Shown: positions 35,728 through 45,091, counted from the first letter of the stretch. The stretch is 64,000 nucleotides of DNA from an uncultured Alcaligenaceae bacterium (GCA_937908115.1 CALEQZ010000015.1:24394-88393); one strand, 5' to 3'. The notes: a model not told the origin generated them from the sequence alone. Program-made: numbers and translations.

Positions 35728-36428
35728 GTCGCTTCGGCGCGCGTGCCGGCCGGCACCGCGCCTTGGCCGGCCGCAAACCCGGCCACGCGCCCGGTGTGGC
35801 GCTGCAGTTCGTCGAGCAATTCCTGGTACTTGCGCTGCAGGCGCCGCGCATTGAGCCGCTTGCTCATCGCGTAAAACGGCACGGCCTGCTTGTTGCCGAA
35901 CCCGTCGACCAGGTACATGCCCTGCCGGCCCTGCGCATTGCTGCCGACGACGATGTTGCCGCCCGAGACGTCATTGACGATGATGTGGGCCGCCGCCAGG
36001 CTGTCGAACAGGGCGTCGAGCTGCGCGCGCAGTGCCGGCGTCAGTCCCTGTTCGCGCACGACCGCCGTCAGCGTGGGCGCCAGCCCCCCTTGGCCGTCGC
36101 TGATCTTTTCCACCAGCATACCCAGGCCCTGCGTGGTTTCGGCCACCCCCAGGATGCGCGCCAGCGGCATCGGCGAGGGCGCCTGCGAGGCGGCGGCGAT
36201 GTATTCGGTGATCTCGTCCATGAAGACGCGGTGCTCGCTGGCGCGCCGGAAGCGCCGGTACCAGCGCCTGAGCCGGCGCTTGCGCTCGTAGATTTCGCGG
36301 GCCTCGCGGTCCAAAACCTTGATCAGCAGGTGAGGATCGCCAGGGTGCTGGAAGACGTGCCGGTCGCCGCCGGAAATCAGCGGCTGGGCGCCGGTCAGGT
36401 CGATCGGAGCAAAGGAGAAAGCAGGCAT
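35688..36428 (-). CDS. YrbL-family protein (PhoP-regulatory-network domain, kinase-like fold)
   Basis: A 246-aa protein matching the YrbL family. It shows LISGGDRHVFQHPGDPHLLIKVL near the N-terminus, DEITEYIAAAS and AAHIIVNDVSGGNIVVG (a kinase-like catalytic-loop position), and LVDGFGNKQAVPF. In enterobacteria yrbL is PhoP-activated; nothing here shows that. Residues after about 215 are low-complexity, and this tail is encoded where the gene overlaps the convergent glycosylase (35688-35727). Confidence 0.78.
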   Translation of the reverse strand: MPAFSFAPIDLTGAQPLISGGDRHVFQHPGDPHLLIKVLDREAREIYERKRRLRRWYRRFRRASEHRVFMDEITEYIAAASQAPSPMPLARILGVAETTQGLGMLVEKISDGQGGLAPTLTAVVREQGLTPALRAQLDALFDSLAAAHIIVNDVSGGNIVVGSNAQGRQGMYLVDGFGNKQAVPFYAMSKRLNARRLQRKYQELLDELQRHTGRVAGFAAGQGAVPAGTRAEATQSSGRPQRSTRQ

Positions 36429-36531
36429 GGAGGTCGGTCGTATGCGGCGCCTCGCGCTGCAAGGCGCTCGCCCCGCGCAAGCAAGGGCGGGTAGTATGTG
36501 CGCGGTGGCGTCGGCGTCACTGTAACGTCAT

Positions 36532-36548
36532 TTTCCCGTTGCGGGAAA
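36532..36548. repeat. Inverted repeat TTTCCCG-N3-CGGGAAA
   Basis: Perfect 7-bp arms at 36532-36538 and 36542-36548, in the 233-nt divergent gap between the yrbL-like gene and rmuC. It has the geometry of a small dimeric-repressor operator. I cannot assign a factor. The rest of this gap holds only the candidate rmuC -10 box. Confidence 0.45.
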
Positions 36549-36641
36549 TCGGCCGGGCTGGCGCGGCCGGCCGCCGCCCCTTGGAGCCGGCCACGGGCGG
36601 ATGGCAGCCGATGGCTGCGCGCGATGCAACCGGCCGGCTCC

Positions 36642-36647
36642 TACAAT
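36642..36647 (+). promoter_or_regulatory. Candidate -10 box for rmuC
   Basis: TACAAT at 36642-36647, 14 nt before the rmuC ATG. Predicted leader about 8 nt. No -35 box visible. Confidence 0.35.
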
Positions 36648-36661
36648 GGTGGCTTTGGGCG

Positions 36662-38047
36662 ATGAGCGTGACCAACGAACTTTGGTTTCTTGGCTTGGGC
36701 GCGTTGTGCGCCGGGGCGGCGCTGGGGGCGCTGCTGGTTGCGGCCGTGCGCGGGCGGCGGCCCGAGCAGGGCGAGGTGCGCGACGCCTTGCAGGAAGGCC
36801 TCGAACGCCTGGAGCGCAACCTGCGTGCCGAACTGGCCCAGAGCCAGCGCGAAATCCGCCGTGAATCGGCCGAGTCGGCGGCTGCCTTGCGTGGCGAACT
36901 TGCGCGTGGCAATGACGCCTTGCGCGCGACGCTTGCGCGCGACGCCGCCGCCGCCCGCAGCGAAAACGCCGAATCGCTGGCGCGCTTTGCCGCCGATTTC
37001 GCCGGCCGGCTCGAGGGCCTGATCGCGCTGAACGACCGTCGCATGGCCGAGGTCCGCGAAACCGTGGAGCAGCGGATGCAGGCACTGCAGGCAGACAACG
37101 GTGCCCGGCTCGACGAGATGCGCCGCATGGTGGACGAGAAGCTGCATGCCACGCTCGAGCAGCGGCTGGGTGCGTCGTTTCGCCTGGTCTCCGAGCGCCT
37201 GGAAGCCGTGCATAAGGGCTTGGGGGAAATGCAGGCGCTGGCCGCCGGCGTCGGCGACCTCAAGCGCGTGCTCACCAATGTCAAGACGCGTGGCACCTGG
37301 GGCGAGGTGCAGCTGGCGCGCCTGCTGGAAGACGTCATGAGTCCGGAGCAGTACGCCGCCAACGTCAGGCCGGTGCCCGGTAGCGACGCCGTGGTGGAAT
37401 TCGCCATCCGCCTGCCCGGGCGCGATGGCGGCGCGCCGGTCTGGCTGCCGCTGGACGCAAAGTTTCCCAAGGAAGAATACGAGCGGCTGCTTGCCGCCCA
37501 GGATGCCGCCGACGCACTTGCGGTGCAGGCGGCGTCGGCGGCACTGGCACGCGCGGTGCAGGTCCAGGCCAAGGCCATCGCCGAGCGCTACGTCGCGCCG
37601 CCGCACACCACCGACTTCGCGATCATGTTCCTGCCTGCCGAAGGCTTGTATGCCGAGGTGCTGCGCCAGCCGGGACTACTCGACCGGCTGCACCGCATGC
37701 GCGTGAACGTCGCTGGCCCCACCACGCTGGCGGCGCTGTTGAACAGCCTGCAGATGGGTTTCCGCACGCTGGCCATCGAGCGGCGTTCTTCCGAAGTCTG
37801 GCAGGTGCTGCGCGCGGTCAAGGCCGAGTTCGAGCGCTTTGGCCAGTCGCTGGCCTCGGTCAAGAAAACGCTGGAGACCGCCAGCAGCAAGATCGGCCAG
37901 ACCGAGGTGCGCACCCGCGCCATGCTGCGCAACCTCAAGGATGTCGAGGCGCTGCCCGCGGGGCAGGGTGATGACGCGGGCGCTGGCGACCAAGCGTTGG
38001 ACGAGAAGCCCGCGCCCGGGGAGCCTGGGTCCTTGGATCCCGCGTAA
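36662..38047 (+). CDS. rmuC: DNA recombination protein RmuC
   Basis: A 461-aa RmuC protein: one N-terminal membrane helix (FLGLGALCAGAALGALLVAAV, about residues 9-29), a long charged coiled coil (about 40-190), then the RmuC nuclease-like domain (TNVKTRGTWGEVQLARLLED near 202, LPLDAKFPKEEYERLL, TDFAIMFLPAEGLYAEVL). RmuC limits inversion and other rearrangements; biochemical role not settled. ATG at 36662 places the helix at the N-terminus; upstream in-frame residues look non-coding. Confidence 0.92.
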   Translation: MSVTNELWFLGLGALCAGAALGALLVAAVRGRRPEQGEVRDALQEGLERLERNLRAELAQSQREIRRESAESAAALRGELARGNDALRATLARDAAAARSENAESLARFAADFAGRLEGLIALNDRRMAEVRETVEQRMQALQADNGARLDEMRRMVDEKLHATLEQRLGASFRLVSERLEAVHKGLGEMQALAAGVGDLKRVLTNVKTRGTWGEVQLARLLEDVMSPEQYAANVRPVPGSDAVVEFAIRLPGRDGGAPVWLPLDAKFPKEEYERLLAAQDAADALAVQAASAALARAVQVQAKAIAERYVAPPHTTDFAIMFLPAEGLYAEVLRQPGLLDRLHRMRVNVAGPTTLAALLNSLQMGFRTLAIERRSSEVWQVLRAVKAEFERFGQSLASVKKTLETASSKIGQTEVRTRAMLRNLKDVEALPAGQGDDAGAGDQALDEKPAPGEPGSLDPA

Positions 38048-38073
38048 GCCGCAGCGCGACTGGCCGGCCGCCC

Positions 38074-38079
38074 TACAAT
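38074..38079 (+). promoter_or_regulatory. Candidate -10 box for aidB
   Basis: TACAAT at 38074-38079. Start predicted near 38086, leader about 28 nt with GGAGGG before the ATG. Confidence 0.4.
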
Positions 38080-38113
38080 CTCCGCTATCGCAGCCGGATT
38101 CGCGGAGGGCTCC

Positions 38114-39883
38114 ATGGCGTCCTGGCGCACGCACGAAGTCACCAACCAGCCACCGCCGCTGGAGGCGTATGACCCATACGCGGCTGACGCCGTCCTGCAA
38201 GAGGCCGTGCGGCGCGAGGCCGGCCTGCGCTGGCATGGCGTGCTCGCGCGCGACGGGCAGGCGCTGGAAGACCCGGTGCTGTGGCAAGCCGCTGAACTGG
38301 CCGATCGCCATGGGCCGCGCCTGCGCGCCTACGACCGCTGGGGCCATCGCATCGATGCAGTCGAGTTCCATCCCGCCTGGCACGAGATCATGCGCGGCGT
38401 CATCGCGCGCGGCCTGCACGGTCACCCTTGGGCCGAGCCGGCGCCGGGGGCGCACGCCGCGCGCGCAGCCGGGTTCTTCATGCAGGGCCAGGTCGAGTCC
38501 GGCGCGCTGTGCCCGGCTACCATGACGTATGCCGGCAGCCCCTTATTGGCCGCCGAGCCGGCCGGCGGCGAGCTGGACCTGGCGCGCGACTGGCTGCCCG
38601 CGCTGCGCTCGCGCCAGTACGACGCTGCCGACGCGCCGGCCTCGGCCAAGCGCGGGTTATTGCTTGGCATGGGGTTGACCGAAAAACAGGGCGGCTCGGA
38701 CCTGCGCGGCACGACCACCGTGGCTGAACCGGACGGCGCGCCCGGCCGCGGGCGGGGGTACCGGCTGACCGGGCACAAATGGTTCTATTCCGTGCCACAG
38801 GCCGATGCGCACCTGGTGCTGGCTCGCGCCGGCGATGTGCTCGATTGCTTCCTAGTGCCCAGGCGGCTGCCCGACGGCCGCCTGAACGCGGTGCGCGTGC
38901 GCCGCTTGAAGGACAAGCTCGGCAACCGCAGCAACGCCAGCGCCGAAGTCGAGTTCGAAGGCGCATGGGGGATGCTGGTCGGCGAGCCGGGCCGCGGCAT
39001 CGCCACGCTCATGACCATGGCCGCCCGCACGCGGCTGGACTGCGCCCTGGGCAGCGCCGCGCTATTGCGCCGCGCCTTGGTCGAAGCGCTGCACCATGCG
39101 CGCCATCGCCGCGCCTTCGGCGCTTGGTTGGCCGACCAGCCGCTGATGCGTGGCGTGCTGGCCGATTTGGCCTTGGAAAGCGAGGCAGCAACCGTCTTGT
39201 GCCTGCGCCTGGCCGGTATCGCCGACGCGGACTGCCAAGGTGCCGGCGGCCGATCAACGCCGGGCGCGGCGGGCCAGGGCGAGGCAGCTGCTGCCGGACA
39301 GGCAGCCGATGCGCCCGGCCGCGAGGCGGCCGCCTGGCTGTTGCGGCTGGGCACGCCGGTGGCCAAGCTTTGGGTGTGCAAGCGCGCCGGCATGGCCGTG
39401 GCCGAGTGCATGGAGGTCTTGGGCGGCAACGGCTACGTCGAGGAATGTGCGTTGCCACGCCTATATCGCGAGGCGCCGGTCAATTCCATCTGGGAAGGCT
39501 CGGGCAATGTCATGGCGCTGGACGTGCTGCGGGGCCTGCGCGCGGGCGGTGACGTCGCGCTGGCGGCGCTGCGCAGCGAGCTCGATCCGGCCCGCGGCGC
39601 GCATGCCGCGTACGACCGCGCGTTGGATGGCTGGCTGGGCGAGGCCGGCCGGGCAGTGGCTGCCCCGCGCGAGGCGGCAGGCGCTGCCGAGGCCGGCGCA
39701 CGCGCGCTCGCCGCCGGCCTGGCCAGGCTGTGGCAGGCGGCGCTGCTGATCCGACATGCCCCGGACCATGTGGCCGACGCTTTCGTCGCCAGCCGCCTGC
39801 GCGGCGGTACGGCCGCGCTCGCCGGCGAATTTGCCGGCTGCGGCGATCACCGCCTGCTGGCGCGGGCCTGGCCGGGCGGCTAG
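38114..39883 (+). CDS. aidB: AidB-like acyl-CoA dehydrogenase family protein
   Basis: A 589-aa flavoprotein that I recognise as AidB: start WRTHEVTNQPPPLEAYDPY, then FFMQGQVESGALCPATMTY, GMGLTEKQGGSDLRG, KDKLGNRSNASAEVEFEGA and LPRLYREAPVNSIWEGSG. AidB is an acyl-CoA-dehydrogenase relative induced in the E. coli alkylation response that binds DNA; its catalytic role is debated. Compared with E. coli AidB as I remember it, there is an extra Ala/Gly-rich insert of about 25 residues near 375-400. GGAGGG lies 5-6 nt before ATG. Stand-alone gene between rmuC and rpiA. Confidence 0.9.
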   Translation: MASWRTHEVTNQPPPLEAYDPYAADAVLQEAVRREAGLRWHGVLARDGQALEDPVLWQAAELADRHGPRLRAYDRWGHRIDAVEFHPAWHEIMRGVIARGLHGHPWAEPAPGAHAARAAGFFMQGQVESGALCPATMTYAGSPLLAAEPAGGELDLARDWLPALRSRQYDAADAPASAKRGLLLGMGLTEKQGGSDLRGTTTVAEPDGAPGRGRGYRLTGHKWFYSVPQADAHLVLARAGDVLDCFLVPRRLPDGRLNAVRVRRLKDKLGNRSNASAEVEFEGAWGMLVGEPGRGIATLMTMAARTRLDCALGSAALLRRALVEALHHARHRRAFGAWLADQPLMRGVLADLALESEAATVLCLRLAGIADADCQGAGGRSTPGAAGQGEAAAAGQAADAPGREAAAWLLRLGTPVAKLWVCKRAGMAVAECMEVLGGNGYVEECALPRLYREAPVNSIWEGSGNVMALDVLRGLRAGGDVALAALRSELDPARGAHAAYDRALDGWLGEAGRAVAAPREAAGAAEAGARALAAGLARLWQAALLIRHAPDHVADAFVASRLRGGTAALAGEFAGCGDHRLLARAWPGG

Positions 39884-39943
39884 GCAGGCCTGGGCCAATT
39901 GCTGATACAGTTGGGCGTTTCGCGTTTTTCGTCGCCACCGGCC

Positions 39944-40621
39944 ATGTACACCCAACAGCAATTGAAGCAGCAGGCGGCAGATGCCGCCCTTGAATACGTC
40001 GAAGCGGTCGCCGCACCGGACGTCGTGATCGGTGTGGGAACGGGCTCGACGGCCGATCTATTCATCGACGGCCTGGCCCGCTTCCGTGGCCGGCTGCGCG
40101 GCACGGTGGCCAGCTCCGAGCGCAGCGCCGCGCGCCTGGCTGCGCACGGGCTGCCCGTGCTCGACCTGAACGACGTGTCGTCCATGCCGCTGTACGTCGA
40201 CGGCGCCGACGAAATCGACCAGCGCCTGCACATGATCAAGGGCGGTGGCGGGGCGCTGACCCGCGAGAAGATCGTCGCCTCTGTGGCGCAGCGCTTCATC
40301 TGCATCGCCGACGAGTCCAAGCTGGTCGTGACGCTCGGCAAGTTTCCCCTGCCCGTGGAAGTCATCCCCATGGCGCGCGAGTCGGTGGCCCGCGCGCTGC
40401 GCAAGCTGGGCGGCGAGCCGGCGCTGCGCGAGGGCTTCGTCACCGACAACGGCAACGTCATCCTCGATGTGTCCGGACTGCACATCGCCGATGCGCCGGG
40501 GCTGGAATCGGCCATCAACGATTTGCCCGGGGTGGTGACTTGCGGGCTTTTCGCGTTGCGCGGCGCCGACGTCGCCTTGCTCGCCACGCAGGGTGGCGTT
40601 CGCCGGCTGGGCGCTTCATAA
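39944..40621 (+). CDS. rpiA: Ribose-5-phosphate isomerase A
   Basis: A 225-aa isomerase interconverting ribose-5-P and ribulose-5-P. Motifs [17 protein letters not shown] near residue 26, [20 protein letters not shown] with the catalytic Asp residues, and the ending [10 protein letters not shown] are classic RpiA. ATG at 39944 starts [16 protein letters not shown]; the longer frame from 39899 adds unlike residues. phoU follows after 84 nt. Confidence 0.96.
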   Translation: MYTQQQLKQQAADAALEYVEAVAAPDVVIGVGTGSTADLFIDGLARFRGRLRGTVASSERSAARLAAHGLPVLDLNDVSSMPLYVDGADEIDQRLHMIKGGGGALTREKIVASVAQRFICIADESKLVVTLGKFPLPVEVIPMARESVARALRKLGGEPALREGFVTDNGNVILDVSGLHIADAPGLESAINDLPGVVTCGLFALRGADVALLATQGGVRRLGAS

Positions 40622-40705
40622 TCCTGTCATGTCCGGGCAATACAGTCAGGGCAGGGCGGGCCGTCCGGCGCGGACGGGCAAACTTCCATCGAGCAGGCAA
40701 CGGCG

Positions 40706-41434
40706 ATGACCGAGCACACCAACAAGCAATTCGACCAGAACCTGGAAAACATACGCTCGAAATTCCTGCGCATGGGCGGGCTGGTCGAAGCCATGATCCA
40801 GGACGGCATAGAGGCCCTGGCTAGCGGCGACCTTTCGCTTGCGGAAAAGGTGCGTGAGCGCGAAAAGGACGTCAACCGCCTCGAGGTCGAAATCGACGAA
40901 TCGATCAGCTACATCCTGGCGCGTCACCAGCCGGCTGCCATCGACCTGCGCATGCTGCTGGCGGTGTCCAAGATGCTGACCGACATGGAACGCTCGGGCG
41001 ACGAGGCCGAGAAGGTCGCCAATGTGGCGCGCCGCATCCATGACGGCCAGGTGCGCGACATCCCGGTGGAGCTCACCCACATGGCCGGCGGCGTGCGCGA
41101 CATGCTGCGCCAGGCGCTGGATGCCTTCGCGCGCCAGGACGCGGTGCAAGCCGCGCAGGTGCTGCGCAGCGACAAGAGCATAGACAAGGAATGGAAGGCG
41201 ACGTTGCGCCACCTCATCACTTACATGATCGAGGATCCGCGCACCATCTCGCTTTCGATAGAGCTGATCTTCGTTGCCCGTGCCTTGGAACGCATCGGCG
41301 ACCACGCCAAGAACATGGCCGAGCGGGTGATCTACATGGTCCGCGGCGCCGACGTGCGCCACACGGGCGTGAAAAATGCCGAGCGCCAGGCCCGTGGCGA
41401 ATCCGATGCGGACACGGACGTGCCCGCCGTGTAA
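40706..41434 (+). CDS. phoU: Phosphate signalling protein PhoU
   Basis: A 242-aa protein of two three-helix repeats, each with a metal-binding motif (REREKDVNRLEVEIDESISY near 50, and ERIGDHAKNMAERVIYMVRG near 195). PhoU links the Pst phosphate transporter to the PhoR/PhoB system. No pst, phoB or phoR gene lies in the window, so it is separated from its usual partners here. Convergent with yggX, with a strong hairpin between them. Confidence 0.93.
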   Translation: MTEHTNKQFDQNLENIRSKFLRMGGLVEAMIQDGIEALASGDLSLAEKVREREKDVNRLEVEIDESISYILARHQPAAIDLRMLLAVSKMLTDMERSGDEAEKVANVARRIHDGQVRDIPVELTHMAGGVRDMLRQALDAFARQDAVQAAQVLRSDKSIDKEWKATLRHLITYMIEDPRTISLSIELIFVARALERIGDHAKNMAERVIYMVRGADVRHTGVKNAERQARGESDADTDVPAV

Positions 41435-41444
41435 GTAGGCTGCT

Positions 41445-41473
41445 GCGGCAAACCCGCGAGGCGGATTTGCCGC
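41445..41473. terminator. Strong hairpin between convergent phoU and yggX
   Basis: GCGGCAAACCCGC (41445-41457) pairs with GCGGATTTGCCGC (41461-41473) with one mismatch around a GAG loop. It has no T-run, so either a factor-assisted terminator, an mRNA 3'-end protector, or a REP-like repeat. A 15-bp part of it (41464-41478) also occurs at 12150-12164. Confidence 0.5.
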
Positions 41474-41480
41474 GACGGCG

Positions 41481-41753
41481 TCATTGCGAGGGCGGCACGT
41501 AGCCTTGCGCTTCGACGCTGCTGTCCTCGAACAGGAATTTCTCCATTTGCTGCAGCAGGTACTTGCGCGCCCGCGAGTCCGCCAGGTTCAGGCGGTTTTC
41601 GTTGACCAGGCGCGTCTGGATGTCCTGCCACTGCTTCCAGGCTTCCTTCGAGATGTTCTGGTAGATGCGCTGGCCGATTTCACCGGGGTAGGGCGGGAAA
41701 TCCAGGCCCTCGGCCTCGCGCTTGAGCTTGACGCACTGAACGGTACGGGTCAT
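41481..41753 (-). CDS. yggX: Fe(2+)-trafficking protein (YggX)
   Basis: A 90-aa protein, the standard size, with [20 protein letters not shown] (N-terminal Cys), [20 protein letters not shown] and [20 protein letters not shown]. YggX protects Fe-S clusters and aids repair under oxidative stress. Stand-alone gene on the minus strand, with 101 nt separating it from the end of argA. Confidence 0.95.
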   Translation of the reverse strand: MTRTVQCVKLKREAEGLDFPPYPGEIGQRIYQNISKEAWKQWQDIQTRLVNENRLNLADSRARKYLLQQMEKFLFEDSSVEAQGYVPPSQ

Positions 41754-41854
41754 ATCTGGTTGCCTGTGGGAACGCGCCGGCGATAGCCCGGCGCCAGGAT
41801 GCTTGCGATGGCACCATTGTAGCGGTGCGGCGCGGACACGGCGCGCCCCGGCCG

Positions 41855-43210
41855 CTACAGGCGCTTGATGAAAACCAGGCTGTTGCGCGAGCGGTTGTAC
41901 GTGGCCTGCTTGGCGCGCGGCAGGTCCGACACGCTACCGGCGGCGAATCCTCGCTTGATGAACCAGTGCGAAGTCCGGGTCGTCAGCACGAAAAGCTTCT
42001 TGGCGCCCGCGGCGCGGGCGCGCATTTCGATGTGCCGCAGCAGAGTTTCACCTTCGCCTGCGCCCTGCCATTCGGGGTGCACGATCAGGCAGGCCATCTC
42101 GGCCATCTTTTCTTCGGGGAACAAGTGCAGGGCCGCGCAGCCGTAGATCACCCCGTCGTGCTCGAGCACCGTGAAGTTCTCGACGTCGCGCTCGACCACG
42201 CTGCGCCCGCGCGGCACCAGCGTGCCGTCGGCTTCCAGCGGCTCGATCAGCTTGAGGATGGCGCCCACGTCATCGAGCGTGGCTGGACGCAGGTCGTCCA
42301 AGGTGTCTTCGACCACCATGGTGCCCACGCCATCATGGGTGAAGATTTCCAGCAGCACGCTGCCATCCAGGGTGAACGGCACCAGGTGGGCGCGCGCCAC
42401 GCCCAGCTTGACCGCGCGCGACGCATAGCGCAGGAAGAACGCGGTATCGGGGTCGAGCTTGTCGCCGGCCAGCAGCGCATCGGCTTCGGCCCGGGTCAGT
42501 TCGGTGTCGACCTTGCCGTCAGCGTCCCTCACTCCTGGTGCATTGCTCAGGAAGATGAGCTTTTCGGCACGCAGCGCCACCGCCACGCTGGTGGCGAGTT
42601 CTTCCATCGCCAGGTTGAAGGCTTCGCCCGTGGGCGAAAACCCGAGCGGCGACATCAGCAGAATCGCGCCTTTTTCGATGGCGAACTTCAGTCCTTCGAC
42701 GTCTATCTTGTGGACGTGGCCGGTGTGGCGGTAGTCCACGCCATTGATCACGCCGGCGGGCTTGGCCGTGACGAAGTTGCCCGAGATGACGCGGATCTGG
42801 GCATGGGACATGGGGGTGTTGGGCAGGCCCTGGCTGAACGCGGCCTCGATGTCCAGCCGGATCTCGCCTGCGGCTTCCTTGGCGCATTCGAGCGCGGCGG
42901 CGTCGGTCGGCTGCAGCCCGCGGTCGAATTGCTGCGCGTAGCCCTTCAGGCGCAATTGCTCGTTGACCTGCGGACGAGAGCCGTGCACGAGCACCAGCTT
43001 GATGCCCAGCGCCGACAGCAGCGACAAATCCTGTACCAAGGCATTGAGCGCACCCGCTTGCACGAGCTCGCCGCCGAATGCAACGACGAAGGTCTTGCCC
43101 CGAAACGCATGGACGTACGGGGCGACCTCTCGAAACCAGCGTACGAACTGGGCGGGCGCGAATTCGGGAGCGCCCAATGCGGAAAAAGTATCGGGATCTT
43201 GGTCGGCCAT
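41855..43210 (-). CDS. argA: Amino-acid N-acetyltransferase (N-acetylglutamate synthase)
   Basis: A 451-aa two-domain ArgA: an N-terminal amino-acid-kinase-like domain ([56 protein letters not shown]; about residues 30-290) and a C-terminal GNAT acetyltransferase domain ([21 protein letters not shown] near 378). It acetylates glutamate, the first step of arginine synthesis, and is usually arginine-inhibited. ATG at 43210; a good -10 box lies about 65 nt upstream. Divergent from the FapA-like gene. Confidence 0.94.
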   Translation of the reverse strand: MADQDPDTFSALGAPEFAPAQFVRWFREVAPYVHAFRGKTFVVAFGGELVQAGALNALVQDLSLLSALGIKLVLVHGSRPQVNEQLRLKGYAQQFDRGLQPTDAAALECAKEAAGEIRLDIEAAFSQGLPNTPMSHAQIRVISGNFVTAKPAGVINGVDYRHTGHVHKIDVEGLKFAIEKGAILLMSPLGFSPTGEAFNLAMEELATSVAVALRAEKLIFLSNAPGVRDADGKVDTELTRAEADALLAGDKLDPDTAFFLRYASRAVKLGVARAHLVPFTLDGSVLLEIFTHDGVGTMVVEDTLDDLRPATLDDVGAILKLIEPLEADGTLVPRGRSVVERDVENFTVLEHDGVIYGCAALHLFPEEKMAEMACLIVHPEWQGAGEGETLLRHIEMRARAAGAKKLFVLTTRTSHWFIKRGFAAGSVSDLPRAKQATYNRSRNSLVFIKRL

Positions 43211-43272
43211 GATGCAGTGCGCGAAACGTCGGGGGCGCGCCAGGGTCGCTGGCGCGGCCTGCGCAAGCGGCG

Positions 43273-43278
43273 ATTATA
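43273..43278 (-). promoter_or_regulatory. Candidate -10 box for argA
   Basis: Perfect TATAAT on the minus strand (43278 to 43273); predicted start near 43266 gives a leader of about 55 nt. -35 not recognisable. Confidence 0.45.
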
Positions 43279-43345
43279 GGATTGATGGCCGCCGCGCGAG
43301 TCCTGCCGGCCCACACTGTGGCCGGTGCGGGTGCAGGCCGCGGCC

Positions 43346-43372
43346 TAAATGTTTCAAGGTTAAAGCCGTAAT
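43346..43372 (+). promoter_or_regulatory. Sigma28 (FliA)-like promoter element before the DUF342 gene
   Basis: TAAA at 43346-43349, exactly 15 nt, then GCCGTAAT at 43365-43372. The flagellar sigma28 consensus is TAAA-N15-GCCGATAA, so TAAA, spacing and GCCG match and three of the last four bases differ. Predicted start near 43380. Suggestive only. Confidence 0.35.
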
Positions 43373-43465
43373 CCTGGCGGGGAAGTCTATCCGGTCGACG
43401 ACAGAATTCATCGTGCGCGTATCGGGCCAGCCCCTGTTGCACGGACGCCGGAGTGTGGAGATTCT

Positions 43466-45091
43466 ATGGATATCAATGGGTTGCGCCTGGTGCTCGTGCC
43501 AGAGACCGGGGAACTGCGCGCCATCGCACGCGTGGGTGCCGCCAGCATAGCGCCGGACGCAGAGATGCTCGCCCGGCATCTCGAAGCCAACGGCTGGACG
43601 GTCCAGGCGCTCGATCCGCCGCTGGTGGCGGCTTTCTTCGACGCCTGCCGGCAGGCCTTGGCCACGGGCGGGCAGGAAATCGACCTGCCCATCGGTGCCG
43701 TCCATCACGGCTATTTCGAGCTGGAAGTGCAGCCGGACAACATGAGCGTGCTGCTGGTCGTGCACCGGCCAGTCGGCGGCAAGCCGGTCGCCGTCGAGGA
43801 CGTGCTCGCCGGCTTGGCCGAGCGCGGCGTCGCCTACGGCATAGACCGCGAGGCCATCGCCGAAGCGGTCGCGGCGATGTCGGGCCAGCCGGTGGCGGTT
43901 GCCACCGGCACGCCGCCGACGCCGCCGCAACCGACGCGCTTCGTCAGCGAACTGGATTCGCTCAAGCCCCAGGCGACCAAGGAAGTCGAGACGGCCAAAG
44001 TGGACTTCCGCGAACTGGGTAGTCTCCTGCTGGTCAGCCCTGGCCAGGTGCTGATGCGCCGCATTCCGGCCGTGCCTGGCGCGCCGGGCACGGATGTCTT
44101 CGGCAGGCCGGTGCAGCCGCCCGAGATCCAGGACTTGCCGTTCGCCGACGGCTTGTCAGGCGTGGCGGTCGACGAAAACGACCCCTGCGTGCTGCGTGCG
44201 GCGATCGCCGGCGCCCCCTCGGTGGTCGAGCGCGGGGTCAACGTCAGCCCCATGGTCGAGGTCGAGGCGGTCGACATCGTCACCGGTAACGTCAATTTCG
44301 ACGGTACGCTGCACGTGCGCGGCGACATCAAGACCGGCATGTCCGTGCGCGTCAGCGGCGACGTCGTGGTCGGGGGCACGATCGAAGCGGCCCAGGTCGA
44401 GGCCGGCGGAGACATCACCGTGGCCGGGGGCGTGATCGGCGCGGCCGAGGGCGTGGGAGACGGCCGCCAGGCGCAATTGTCATGCGGCGGCACCCTCAAG
44501 GCGCGCTTCGTGAACAACGCATCGATCAGCACCGGCCGGGACGTTCAGGTCGAGCGCGAAATCCGGCAAAGCGAGGTGCTGGCTGGCGGCTCCATCCTGG
44601 TGGGTTTGCCTGGCATGCCCCAGGGCTTGATCAGCGGCGGCCAATGCCGGGCCCTGCGCGCGATCCGCGCTGGCACCCTGGGCTCCGCGGGCGGCACGCC
44701 CACCTTCCTGCAGGCCGGCATCAATCCCCATGCCAACGCGCAAAAGGCGGCGTTGGAGCAAAGGCGCCAGCGCCTGGCTGAAGACAAGCGCAAGCTCGAG
44801 CAGCTCATCGCCTTCCTGAAGGCGCACCCGGAAAAAGCCAAGGCCGACGGCCTGGGCGAGCGCACCTTGCGCACCTACGCCAAGGTCCAGGCCGACATCG
44901 CCGAGGTCGAGGAGGCCGAGGCCCGGCTGGCCGCCGAGCTGGTGCAGACCGAGGAGGCTGTCATCGAGGGCGTCAAGCGCATCTATGCCGGCGTCAACCT
45001 GCAGATCGGCAACCGGCGCATGGAGATCATCGACGACATGAACCTCGGCGGCAAGGCGGTGCTGGTCGACGATAAGATCGTGATGCGCTAG
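43466..45091 (+). CDS. FapA family (DUF342) polymerising beta-helix protein
   Basis: A 541-aa protein of the DUF342/FapA family. The N-terminal 180 residues resemble the family's domain. Residues about 185-420 form a bactofilin-like right-handed beta-helix repeat region (DIVTGNVNFDGTLHVRGDIK, VSGDVVVGGTIEAAQVEAGG and further short repeats). A coiled coil follows (about 420-500: LEQRRQRLAEDKRKLEQLIA, QADIAEVEEAEARLAAELVQ). Relatives are linked to surface sensing, pili and motility in other bacteria. GGAG lies 5 nt before the ATG. It is divergent from argA and 51 nt before hrpA. Function here is unknown. Confidence 0.82.
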   Translation: MDINGLRLVLVPETGELRAIARVGAASIAPDAEMLARHLEANGWTVQALDPPLVAAFFDACRQALATGGQEIDLPIGAVHHGYFELEVQPDNMSVLLVVHRPVGGKPVAVEDVLAGLAERGVAYGIDREAIAEAVAAMSGQPVAVATGTPPTPPQPTRFVSELDSLKPQATKEVETAKVDFRELGSLLLVSPGQVLMRRIPAVPGAPGTDVFGRPVQPPEIQDLPFADGLSGVAVDENDPCVLRAAIAGAPSVVERGVNVSPMVEVEAVDIVTGNVNFDGTLHVRGDIKTGMSVRVSGDVVVGGTIEAAQVEAGGDITVAGGVIGAAEGVGDGRQAQLSCGGTLKARFVNNASISTGRDVQVEREIRQSEVLAGGSILVGLPGMPQGLISGGQCRALRAIRAGTLGSAGGTPTFLQAGINPHANAQKAALEQRRQRLAEDKRKLEQLIAFLKAHPEKAKADGLGERTLRTYAKVQADIAEVEEAEARLAAELVQTEEAVIEGVKRIYAGVNLQIGNRRMEIIDDMNLGGKAVLVDDKIVMR

